Assembly (NCBI GenBank): GCA_020720045.1
Contig: DYPH01000017.1
Coordinates: 1 to 64,000 of the forward strand
Origin: Sorangium cellulosum
GTDB lineage: Bacteria; Myxococcota_A; Polyangia; Polyangiales; Polyangiaceae
Length of the DNA: 64,000 nt
Direction: 5' to 3'
Both the position numbers and the translations under genes were made by a program. Positions 35,207-43,532 of the stretch are shown here, piece by piece; the stretch's first letter is position 1, and each line of letters starts with the position of its first letter. The notes beneath the pieces are model-generated. The model saw only the letters and a list, made by a program, of their open reading frames with translations, was not told where the DNA came from and searched no databases.

Positions 35207-36363
35207 GCGGCGACGCCGGTCCCGTCGAAGAGGCGCGCGCCGTCCCTGTGGCGGCCTTTTTGGCAGACCCGCGCACCGCCGCCCAGCTTACGCTCGTCGC
35301 GGGCCATGCCGGCCTCGCGCGCCCGCTCTCCCACGCGCGCGTCCAGAAGAACGGCCTCGCCTTTGCGGGGCATTTTCATGGCGTCGTGCCCAGTCGGATC
35401 CAGGTCGTCGGCGAAACCGAGCAGACCTTCCTCGAAGCGATGACCGCGGCCCAGCGGGCTGAGGCCTGCAAAGGCCTATTTTCCCTTGGGCTTTCCTGCG
35501 TTGTCGTCACAAAAACGGGGACGCCAAGCGCCGACCTGATCGAAGCGGCGGAAGCGACACAGACGCCGCTGCTGGTAGGCGGCGAGCGCTCCAGCGCCAC
35601 GATCAACGCGATCCACGCAACGCTCGACGATCTTCTCGCGCCAACGACTCGAATTCATGGCGTTCTTGTCGATGTCTTCGGGGTCGGCCTCCTGCTCTTG
35701 GGCAAGAGCGGCATCGGCAAAAGCGAATGCGCCCTCGAACTCGTGCTGCGTGGGCATCGCCTTGTGGCCGACGACGTCGTCCAGATCGACTGGCGACCGC
35801 CGGGCATGGTCTTCGGCGAGCCGGCGGAACTGCTCAAGAATCACATGGAGATTCGAGGCCTTGGCATTCTGAACATCAAGGACATGTTCGGCGTGACCGC
35901 GGTCCGCGAACGGAAGCGCATCGACATTGTCACGCAGCTCGTCGAGTGGCACGACGGCATGGTCGTCGACCGTCTCGGCATCGACGATCGCTACCAGGAT
36001 ATCCTCGGCGCCAAGGTCCGCGAACTGACCGTCCCCGTGCAGCCGGGTCGCGACATGGGTTCCATCCTTGAAATTGCTGCGCGAAACGAGCTCTTGCGGC
36101 GTGCCGGCATGAACAGCGCCCGCGATTTCGTCGCCCGGCTCGCGGCGCGACGAAACGCCCCCCAACGGCGCCGCTACGACACGGTGAAGACGCTCCAGCG
36201 ACTGACCCCCGAGGAACTGGCCGAGGCAGCGGAAGCAAAAGAGCGCTACGACGGCGAGTCGTGGAGCGGGTCGGGCGCAATCAGCGTACCGACGCCCCCA
36301 AGCAGCGCCCACGCCGTCGACCGCGGCGCAAGTTCCCGAGGCGGCGGAAGAGAGGACCGATGA
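35203..36363 (+). CDS. hprK: HPr kinase/phosphorylase
   Basis: 386 residues, longer than the usual ~310-330 owing to a C-terminal low-complexity tail (ISVPTPPSSAHAVDRGASS). N-terminal domain ~20-150, then the kinase domain with Walker A LLGKSGIGKSECALELV near residue 170, GHRLVADDVV, and the signature HMEIRGLGILNI. It phosphorylates and dephosphorylates Ser46 of HPr in Firmicutes and many proteobacteria; the HPr in this operon keeps that Ser. It overlaps ptsN and rapZ by four bases. Confidence 0.93.
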   Translation: MSGDAGPVEEARAVPVAAFLADPRTAAQLTLVAGHAGLARPLSHARVQKNGLAFAGHFHGVVPSRIQVVGETEQTFLEAMTAAQRAEACKGLFSLGLSCVVVTKTGTPSADLIEAAEATQTPLLVGGERSSATINAIHATLDDLLAPTTRIHGVLVDVFGVGLLLLGKSGIGKSECALELVLRGHRLVADDVVQIDWRPPGMVFGEPAELLKNHMEIRGLGILNIKDMFGVTAVRERKRIDIVTQLVEWHDGMVVDRLGIDDRYQDILGAKVRELTVPVQPGRDMGSILEIAARNELLRRAGMNSARDFVARLAARRNAPQRRRYDTVKTLQRLTPEELAEAAEAKERYDGESWSGSGAISVPTPPSSAHAVDRGASSRGGGREDR

Positions 36364-37382
36364 GCGAGCAGCACGAGCAACGGACCCATGTCGTGGTGGT
36401 AACCGGCGTCTCTGGCGCCGGAAAATCGACGGTTCTTCGCACGTTGGAAGATCTCGGTCACTTCTGCATCGACAACCTCCCCACCGTCCTCGCCCCGCAA
36501 ACCCTCGAGCTATGCGCCCGTGGCGGAATTACCCGCGTGGCGCTCGGGATCGACGTGCGCGTACGCGCCTTTCTCGGCACCGCCGCCGACGAAGTGGATC
36601 ACCTCGTTGATGGCGGAAGACGCGAAGTTTCCATCGTTTTCTGCGACGCTTCCGAAGAGACGATCCTCCGTCGCTTCGGCGAAACGCGGCGCCCCCACGC
36701 GCTGGCGACCGTCGAAGGGACCTCGGCGCTGGCCGTCCTCGACGGCCTCCACATCGAGCGGGAACGGCTCGCCCCCCTACGGGAGCGTGCAACGCATGTC
36801 TTCGATACCACACACCTTTCCGTCCATGAACTCCGTCGCGCCATCGTCGCGACCTTCGGCCCGGCATCGCCGCACGCCCCGCATATGGCGGTCCGAATTG
36901 TGTCGTTCGGCTTTAAGTACGGCGCCCCCGTCGATGCCGACCTCGTCTTTGACGTCCGCTTTCTCGAAAACCCCTACTTCGTCCCCGAGCTGCGCCCGCT
37001 CGCCGGGACCGACCCACGGGTCGCCGGCTTCGTCCTGAACTTGCCGGAGACGCAGCCGTTCCTCGAGAAAGTATTGGATTTGCTACGTTTTACCCTACCA
37101 AAGTACGAGCGCGAGGGGAAGAGTTACCTCACGGTAGCGATCGGATGCACCGGCGGGCGCCACCGCTCTGTTGCACTCTCCGAGGTCATTGGCCGCGCGC
37201 TCAATGCGCAGGTCGTCCACCGGGATGTCGCCCGTGAGCACGGCCACGCCATCAACGCCCCCCCGGCAAGCGCGACGGGCCCTTACTCGGCGAGTGCCGC
37301 CGTCGAGCACGCCCTCGCCCTCTCCCCGCTCCCCCAGCCGGTTTCCGGCGACGGCGGCGGCCCTTCTGGAGCCTCCCGATGA
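36360..37382 (+). CDS. rapZ: RapZ-type nucleotide-binding adaptor (YvcJ family)
   Basis: 340 residues, slightly longer than RapZ (~284). N-terminal P-loop VVTGVSGAGKSTVLRTLEDLG, Walker B-like region VSIVFCDASEETILRRF with ETRRPH, and C-terminal domain with SFGFKYGAPVDADLVFDVRFLENP and the cluster GCTGGRHRSVAL. In E. coli RapZ links glucosamine-6-phosphate sensing to decay of GlmZ small RNA; no such RNA is apparent here, so the role may differ. The last ~35 residues (PPASATGPYSAS...) are low complexity. Coupled to hprK and ptsH by ATGA overlaps. Confidence 0.92.
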   Translation: MSEQHEQRTHVVVVTGVSGAGKSTVLRTLEDLGHFCIDNLPTVLAPQTLELCARGGITRVALGIDVRVRAFLGTAADEVDHLVDGGRREVSIVFCDASEETILRRFGETRRPHALATVEGTSALAVLDGLHIERERLAPLRERATHVFDTTHLSVHELRRAIVATFGPASPHAPHMAVRIVSFGFKYGAPVDADLVFDVRFLENPYFVPELRPLAGTDPRVAGFVLNLPETQPFLEKVLDLLRFTLPKYEREGKSYLTVAIGCTGGRHRSVALSEVIGRALNAQVVHRDVAREHGHAINAPPASATGPYSASAAVEHALALSPLPQPVSGDGGGPSGASR

Positions 37383-37654
37383 CCGCCCTGACGAAGACCT
37401 TCCCTATCATCAACGCCCTCGGGCTCCACGCGCGCGCCGCGACGAAGCTCGTCCAGACCGCCTCCCGATTCCCCTGCGAGGTCGAGATTGAGCTCGACGG
37501 CCAAAAGGCGAACGCAAAGAGCGTGATGGGCGTCCTCTTGCTCGCCGCCGGACGCGGCACCGCCGTCACGGTCACCGCCCGCGGCGAAGGGGCGGAGGCC
37601 TGCTTGACGGCGCTGGAAACGCTGATTGCCGATCGATTCGGAGAGGGGCAGTGA
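37379..37654 (+). CDS. ptsH: Phosphocarrier protein HPr (NPr)
   Basis: 91 residues. The active-site His lies in NALGLHARAATKLVQ (about residue 17), and the regulatory Ser in KANAKSVMGVLLLAA (about residue 48) that HprK would phosphorylate. It carries phosphate from EI to EIIA-Ntr. It overlaps rapZ and ptsI by four bases. Confidence 0.95.
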   Translation: MTALTKTFPIINALGLHARAATKLVQTASRFPCEVEIELDGQKANAKSVMGVLLLAAGRGTAVTVTARGEGAEACLTALETLIADRFGEGQ

Positions 37655-39465
37655 CCGAGCGGCCCGAGCTCCGTCTGCGAGGGATTCCGGCGGCGCCGGG
37701 GATCGCCATCGGGGCTGCCTTGGTCATGGGCGATGCCCGTGCGGTCGCCGTCCAGCGCGCGATCGACGAGAGCGAAATTGCGCAAGAACTCGACCGTTTC
37801 GAAGCCGCCAAGGCTGCGGCCCGCATCGAGCTCCGTCGCGTCGCGGAGCGGACGGACTTCAATGCCAACGCCCCGGTCGCCGCCGAGTTCGATGCCAACG
37901 CCTTCGCGGGCGGCGATCCGGCAGCAATTCTCGAAGCCTATGTGGCGATGCTCAACGATCCCGAGCTGGACGAGCGCGTACGGCGACACATCGCCGTGGA
38001 TCGACAGAACGCGGAAGCGGCGCTCTGCACAGCAAGTGACGAGATTACCAAGCTTTTCTCCGCTGCAAAAGATGCTTACATCCAGGAACGGCGCCACGAC
38101 GTCGCCTTTGTCTGCGACCTCGTCCTCCGCGCCCTCGTCCAAAAAGAGCCGGAACGGGGCCCGCTAGCGAGTACCGCCACCATCGTCCTTGCCCGCGACC
38201 TCTCCCCGGCCGACACCGCCGGCGTCGTCCGCGAGCGCGCCCTCGGCTTCTCGACGGAGCGAGGGTCCCGCACAAGCCACACGGCGATCATGGCGCGAGC
38301 CCTGGAGATGCCTGCTGTTTTGGGCGTTGAAGGACTCCTGCGTGCCGTCACCACCGGCGACATGGTCGTCGTAGACGGCTTCCGCGGCGAAGTGATTTTG
38401 CATCCGTCGGCCTCGACGCTAGCCGCCGCCGAAGCCCGTCTTTTTGCCCACCACGCGTTTCTCCGGACCCTTCGCGAAACGAACGGCGGCGACGCGGGGA
38501 CCGCCGACGGCGTCCGTATCGAACTCTTGGCGAACGTCGAACTCGCCGCCGAAGCGCGGGTCGCCGAAGGGCACGGCGCCGAGGGAATTGGCCTTTTTCG
38601 CACCGAATTCCTCTACATCGACCGGAGCACCCCGCCGACGGAAGACGAGCAGTTCGCCATCTACCGAGAGACGATCCTGGCGATGAACGGGAAGCCGGTC
38701 GTCCTGCGGACTTTCGACATCGGCGGCGATAAGTTTGCAAGTTCCTTTGAAGTTCCGCCAGAACTGAACCCGGCGCTCGGCCTGCGTGCCGTCCGCCTCG
38801 CCCTCTCCCGGCCGGAGGTGCTTCTCGTGCAGCTCCGCGCGATGGCGCGGGCGAGCGCCTTCGGGGATCTACGGATCCTCGTGCCGATGGTGAGCCAGGT
38901 CGCGGAAATGAAGAAAGTCCGCGAACTCCTCGCTCAGGCGGTCGCCGAAATTCGCGCCCGCGGCGAGGCGACCGCCGACACGATTCCCCTCGGGATGATG
39001 ATTGAGGTCCCCAGCGCGGCGATTTTGGCCGACGTCTTCGCCCGCCACGCCGATTTTTTCAGCCTCGGGACGAACGACCTCGTCCAGTATCTCCTGGCCG
39101 TCGACCGCACAAACACCGAGCTCGCTCCCCTCGCCTCCCCCTATGATCCTGCGGCGTTACGCCTGATTGCCAGCGTGACGCGCGAGGCCGATTCCGCAGG
39201 AATTCCGCTCTCCATCTGCGGCGCTATGGCCTCCGATCTCCACGCGCTCCCGCTGCTGGTCGGGCTTGGGCTCCGGAAGCTTTCCATGGAACCGGCGACA
39301 ATCCGGACCGTGAAGGCGGCGCTCCGGCGCCTCGATGCCGCGACCTGCCGCACCCTCACCACGCGGGCGCTCCAGGCGGAAAGCGCGACCGAAGTACGCG
39401 CAATGGTTCACGAAGCGACCGAATCGCTCCTGTCGGACCTCCTTGCGCTCTGCGCAGCGACCTGA
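37651..39465 (+). CDS. ptsI: PTS enzyme I (phosphoenolpyruvate-protein phosphotransferase)
   Basis: 604 residues. RGIPAAPGIAIGAALVMG opens the N-terminal domain; the phosphorylated His is in ERGSRTSHTAIMARALEMPAVLG; the PEP-binding barrel has GIGLFRTEFLY, VLRTFDIGGDKF and SLGTNDLVQYLLAVDRTN with SICGAM. No GAF domain is present, so it is EI-type rather than the full EI-Ntr form. It starts at GTG 37651 inside the ptsH stop (GTGA). No sugar-specific EIIB or EIIC appears near, so the pathway ends in PtsN and regulation, not sugar uptake. Confidence 0.95.
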   Translation: MTERPELRLRGIPAAPGIAIGAALVMGDARAVAVQRAIDESEIAQELDRFEAAKAAARIELRRVAERTDFNANAPVAAEFDANAFAGGDPAAILEAYVAMLNDPELDERVRRHIAVDRQNAEAALCTASDEITKLFSAAKDAYIQERRHDVAFVCDLVLRALVQKEPERGPLASTATIVLARDLSPADTAGVVRERALGFSTERGSRTSHTAIMARALEMPAVLGVEGLLRAVTTGDMVVVDGFRGEVILHPSASTLAAAEARLFAHHAFLRTLRETNGGDAGTADGVRIELLANVELAAEARVAEGHGAEGIGLFRTEFLYIDRSTPPTEDEQFAIYRETILAMNGKPVVLRTFDIGGDKFASSFEVPPELNPALGLRAVRLALSRPEVLLVQLRAMARASAFGDLRILVPMVSQVAEMKKVRELLAQAVAEIRARGEATADTIPLGMMIEVPSAAILADVFARHADFFSLGTNDLVQYLLAVDRTNTELAPLASPYDPAALRLIASVTREADSAGIPLSICGAMASDLHALPLLVGLGLRKLSMEPATIRTVKAALRRLDAATCRTLTTRALQAESATEVRAMVHEATESLLSDLLALCAAT

Positions 39466-39565
39466 TTGCGCGCCGTGTCAAAGATTTTGCGAAGCGATCG
39501 TCGTGCAACACACCAGATTGTCACGACGGAGACGGTTGCCGCGTGATAGAGCGCCGTCGCCGGCC

Positions 39566-41908
39566 ATGACAGCGTCTTTTTCCTTGAAACGCTTTGCAGC
39601 CACGTCCCTCGCGCTCCTCGGTCTCGCGACCGCGGGAGCAACGACCCCCGGGTGCGGAAGTGATGGCACCACCGGTGCTGCCTCCGTCTGCCCGCCGGGC
39701 CAAACGTGTGACGCGCGCCTAACGATCTTCCACACTTCCGACATCCACTCGCGGCTCTTGCCCTACGACCTGCAAATCACGCAGGCCGACTCAGACCTCG
39801 GTCTAGGGGCACTCGGCGATGTGGCGAACGTCGGTGGCGTCGCGCGAATGGCGTACGTCCTGGGGCGCGAGCGAGCTCGCTCCGACCGGGCGATCCATCT
39901 CGATTCCGGCGACTGCTTCCAGGGTGCGCCGATTTACAACTTCTTCCAGGGGGAGCCGGAAGTGCGCTCCCTGGCTGCCCTCGGCGTCGACGCCGCTGTC
40001 ATCGGCAACCACGAGTTCGACAGCGGCGCGATCAACGCGGCCCGTCAGTTCCAGAAGTGGGGCTCCTTCCAGAGCCTCGCGGCGAACTACAAGTGGGAAG
40101 ACCCGACGTTCCCGAACTACGCGCAGCTCGCGACGGTCGCCAAGCCGTTCACCGTGCTCAATCGCGACGGTTTGAAGATCGCAGTCATCGGGATGGCAAA
40201 CCTGAGTTCGCTGACGTCGCTCTTCGATCAGCCGAACAAACAGAGCATCCTCCCGCTGAACACGGTTGAAGTTGCCCAGTTTTATATCGATCTTCTGCGC
40301 CCCTACGTCGACGTAATTACGGTGGTCACCCACCTCGGTCTCGAGATCGACCAGCGCATGGTCCGCGGGACGACCGGGATTGACGTCGTCCTCGGCGGCC
40401 ACAACCACGTCGTCATCAACCCGCCGCAAGAGCTCCGGGATTGCCACGGCGAAGGTCTTGAGCCCGGGTACATCTGGTCGGTCGACCCGACGTTGAAAAT
40501 CGACCCCGACGCGACGCCGCCGAAAGACGATCGCCACCCCGATCCGGTGAACCACCCCTGGCAGTTCAAGCGGCCGTGCAAGCCGCGCAAGGTCTTGATC
40601 ACGCACTCGGGGGCCTTCGCCAAGTACGTCGGTCGCCTCGACCTCGTACTTTCGAACAACCCCAACGAGATTTCGCCGACGGGCGACCCGGCCGACTACG
40701 ACAAGGTCAACGGTTTCGAAGTCGTTTCGAGCCGTTACAAGGCGATCCCCATCGAAGCGCAGGTCCCCGACGACCCGGTCGTCGTCGACATGCTCCAGCC
40801 CTACCGGCGCAGCCTCGACACCGTCGCCGACCTCGACATCCTCGCCGGCTACTCGCCGGAAGGTGCGCGCCGCATCGCCGGCACCGGTGGCGACTCGCCG
40901 CTCGGAAACATGATCGCGACGGCGATGTGGCTCCGCCTCGGCGTCCAGACCGACCTGTCGCTCACGAACAGCCCCGGTATCCGCGCCGACCTGCTCCCCG
41001 GCCCGATCACTGCCGAGCAGGCCTACAACATCTTCCCCTTCGACAACTCGATCACGAAGATGCAGCTCTCGGGGCTCGAGCTCCAGCAGCTCTTCGACTT
41101 CGTCGCCCGTCGTTCGGCCAGCCGCGGTTGCAGCACCCAGGTCCAAATCGCCGGCGCTCGCGTACGGATCAACTGCGCCGGCTGCACACGTCCGAACGCG
41201 ATCGGCCCCTGCCAGAGCGACGCCGACTGCACCTACGGCGGCGCTGGCTCCTGCAATCTCGAAACGAAGCGGTGCGCGCCGACCTCCTGCGCGGAGCAGG
41301 TCTACGTCGGCCACAACGGGGTTTCCTGCGCAAACGACGGCGATTGCGGCGGCTCCCCCGGTTCCTGCGACCTGTCGCTCCCGAAACCGAGCTGCCAGTC
41401 GCTCATCAACGACACGAACCGCTACGAGCTCGCAACGTCGAACTACCTGGCCGGCGGCGGCTCCGGCTACCGAGTGCTCCAGCGCAACACGACCCAGCTC
41501 GACACGAAGATTCAGCAGCGCGACGCCCTCCTCGACTTCATCCGTCAAGGCAGGCCATGCGGCTACGACCCGGCGCTCGCAAGCACTGGCGGCCTCAAGG
41601 CCTGCACCGACTCCAACGATTGTGCGAGCGGTTACACGTGCGCCTGCCCGGGGAGTTCCAAGTTTGACGGCGGCGCCTGTACGACGGGGTCCTGTTCCAC
41701 GGGGGCTGGCCGTTGCGTGCTCACCGCCTGCCGGGACAGCGTCGCCGCCTTCCACAACAAGACCTGCGCGGAGAGCAAGAGCCTTGTCCTCTGCCAGTCG
41801 CAGATTGATGCCTGCACGATTGCCGGCGAGGAATGCAAAATCCTCGCGTGTGTGGACAAGAACGTCGGAAACTTCTCCGACGGTCGCCTGGAGATGCTCG
41901 GCCGATGA
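39566..41908 (+). CDS. 5'-nucleotidase/UshA-type lipoprotein with Cys-rich insertion
   Basis: 780 residues. Signal MTASFSLKRFAATSLALLGLATAGATTPGC has a lipobox-like ATTPGC. The metallophosphoesterase domain has TIFHTSDIHSRLLP, DSGDCFQG, GNHEFDSGA, VTHLG and LGGHNHV. The C-terminal domain shows GGDSPLGNMIATAM, NSPGIRADLLPGPI, AYNIFPFDNSI and NYLAGGGSGYRVL. Two Cys-rich stretches are added: one within the C-terminal domain (residues ~530-620) and one at the end (residues ~680-775), both EGF-like in spacing. It probably releases phosphate from nucleotides outside the cell. It overlaps the next lipoprotein by ATGA and heads a three-gene operon with a beta-barrel-like protein. Confidence 0.87.
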   Translation: MTASFSLKRFAATSLALLGLATAGATTPGCGSDGTTGAASVCPPGQTCDARLTIFHTSDIHSRLLPYDLQITQADSDLGLGALGDVANVGGVARMAYVLGRERARSDRAIHLDSGDCFQGAPIYNFFQGEPEVRSLAALGVDAAVIGNHEFDSGAINAARQFQKWGSFQSLAANYKWEDPTFPNYAQLATVAKPFTVLNRDGLKIAVIGMANLSSLTSLFDQPNKQSILPLNTVEVAQFYIDLLRPYVDVITVVTHLGLEIDQRMVRGTTGIDVVLGGHNHVVINPPQELRDCHGEGLEPGYIWSVDPTLKIDPDATPPKDDRHPDPVNHPWQFKRPCKPRKVLITHSGAFAKYVGRLDLVLSNNPNEISPTGDPADYDKVNGFEVVSSRYKAIPIEAQVPDDPVVVDMLQPYRRSLDTVADLDILAGYSPEGARRIAGTGGDSPLGNMIATAMWLRLGVQTDLSLTNSPGIRADLLPGPITAEQAYNIFPFDNSITKMQLSGLELQQLFDFVARRSASRGCSTQVQIAGARVRINCAGCTRPNAIGPCQSDADCTYGGAGSCNLETKRCAPTSCAEQVYVGHNGVSCANDGDCGGSPGSCDLSLPKPSCQSLINDTNRYELATSNYLAGGGSGYRVLQRNTTQLDTKIQQRDALLDFIRQGRPCGYDPALASTGGLKACTDSNDCASGYTCACPGSSKFDGGACTTGSCSTGAGRCVLTACRDSVAAFHNKTCAESKSLVLCQSQIDACTIAGEECKILACVDKNVGNFSDGRLEMLGR

Positions 41909-43461
41909 ACCGTAATTTCCTCTACATTCCGCTCATCGCCGCCGCGATGGGGGGCACCTCCTGCAGCTCTTCGGATCTCGCGATCAATCCGCGTTCCGTC
42001 GGATTTTCCCTCGAGTTCGGTGACGGCTTCGATGCCGGTGCGCGCGACCGCCGTCGCGACATCACCCTCGATGGTGCCTCTCCGGTCATCGTCCCGGTCA
42101 AGATTCGGGCCAATCGAAGCAATGGGAGCGTCGACACCAGCTTCAATCGCTTCGTTCGCGTGAATGTCAAACCGGGAACCGTCGTTTCGGTCACCGGCGA
42201 CGGCGCCGAAGGGCGCAACGTCAAGCTCGCCGACGGCGAAGCGACGGTGAATGTCGCCATCGTCGGCGCCTTCGGCGACGCCCGCATCGTTGCCGAAGAC
42301 CTCGGCTACGAGCCGGTATCGCCGACCGCCGATCCCCCCCCCGCCTGTTCGGACGGCAAGGACAACAACGGCAACGGCTTCATCGACTTCCCCGCCGACC
42401 CCGGCTGCGAGTTCGCGAACGACAATACCGAGGCGGGCGGCTCCTACTCGGCGGGCGCAACGCCCTCGATTTACTTCAAGCTTCCGCGCATCGCCGACGT
42501 CCGCGGCGCATCGACAGGCGGTTCGACGACGCCGTTCAAGTCCCAGCAAGTGTCGATGGACACTGGCTTCGACCAGGACACCGACACCCAAAAGTTCGAC
42601 ACGATCGTCACGCGCATCTCGGGCAGCGGCTTCTACGCGACCGACGTCGACGACCGCCGCGGCTACTCGAGCCTGTTCGCCTTCAACTTCAACTCGCCCC
42701 CCGGCATGCGCGTCTGCGACCGCCTCCGCGCCCTCTCAGGCACGGCGACCGAATTTTACGGAAGCATTCAGCTTTCCTACCCGACGTGGACCGTCGAGGC
42801 CTGGGATAAGGACAAGCGCGAATGCGGCGTCCCCGAGCCGACGCTCCTTTCGGTGGCCAACTTCACCGATACCGGCACGCTCCTCCGCCTCGTCCACGGG
42901 ATGGTGAAGGTGCAGTCGGGGACGTTCACGATCAATAACGTCGCTCACACCTTCGCGGTGCGCGTGACGAAGCGCTTCGGCGAGGGCTTCCCCACCGTCG
43001 ATCCGAACAATCCGAACGCCTACCTGATGGCCGACAATGCGTCGAACTGCGACTTCGACAAGAACGGCTCCGTCGACTTTTCCAAGCCGGACGAGAAGGC
43101 CTGCAGCGACTCCTGCACCGCCGACAAAGAGTGCACCGAGTACTCGAACTTCGTCGCGCGCCAGAACTTCCGCCTCGTCGTCGAAGATTCCTACGAAGAC
43201 GTCAATGGGAACAAAGTCACCGACGTCGGCAACATCCAGGCCGATGCGAGCAGCTCACCGGTCACGAAGCCGCTCGACCAACGCGGCAAGCCGGTCGGCG
43301 CTTTTGTCGGTGTTCTCGCCTACTTCAGCGGCGGCTCCCAATTCACGATTGAAGCGCGTTGCGCCGACGATATCGGCTTTGACCCTGCAGTCTCGCTCAA
43401 GAAAATATCTGAGGCTTGCGTGTTTCCTCGCACGCCCGACCAGCTGGAAGAGACGCAGTGA
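41905..43461 (+). CDS. Hypothetical lipoprotein of the nucleotidase operon
   Basis: 518 residues. MNRNFLYIPLIAAAMGGTSC is a lipoprotein signal. A beta-rich N-terminal domain (PVIVPVKIRANRSNGSVDTSF, TVNVAIVGAFGDARIVAEDL) resembles an Ig-like fold, then comes a DGKDNNGNGFIDFPADPGC motif seen in myxobacterial surface proteins, a globular part (TIVTRISGSGFYATDVDDRRGYSSLFAFNF), and another calcium-loop-like DFDKNGSVDFSKPD. No enzyme motif. It overlaps the nucleotidase gene and is followed by the barrel gene, so the three may form one outer-membrane assembly. Confidence 0.75.
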   Translation: MNRNFLYIPLIAAAMGGTSCSSSDLAINPRSVGFSLEFGDGFDAGARDRRRDITLDGASPVIVPVKIRANRSNGSVDTSFNRFVRVNVKPGTVVSVTGDGAEGRNVKLADGEATVNVAIVGAFGDARIVAEDLGYEPVSPTADPPPACSDGKDNNGNGFIDFPADPGCEFANDNTEAGGSYSAGATPSIYFKLPRIADVRGASTGGSTTPFKSQQVSMDTGFDQDTDTQKFDTIVTRISGSGFYATDVDDRRGYSSLFAFNFNSPPGMRVCDRLRALSGTATEFYGSIQLSYPTWTVEAWDKDKRECGVPEPTLLSVANFTDTGTLLRLVHGMVKVQSGTFTINNVAHTFAVRVTKRFGEGFPTVDPNNPNAYLMADNASNCDFDKNGSVDFSKPDEKACSDSCTADKECTEYSNFVARQNFRLVVEDSYEDVNGNKVTDVGNIQADASSSPVTKPLDQRGKPVGAFVGVLAYFSGGSQFTIEARCADDIGFDPAVSLKKISEACVFPRTPDQLEETQ

Positions 43462-43532
43462 CGTCCCCCCTGCCCGCTACGCCCTCTTCGCCGCTTTTCG
43501 AGCCCAGGCCCTCGCAACGAACCCGGACCACC

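Noticed and set aside
39803-41755. 650-codon open frame on the minus strand
   Set aside because: It is the antisense of the 5'-nucleotidase gene; high GC leaves stops rare on the opposite strand. The protein has no motifs, whereas the plus strand has all metallophosphoesterase motifs.
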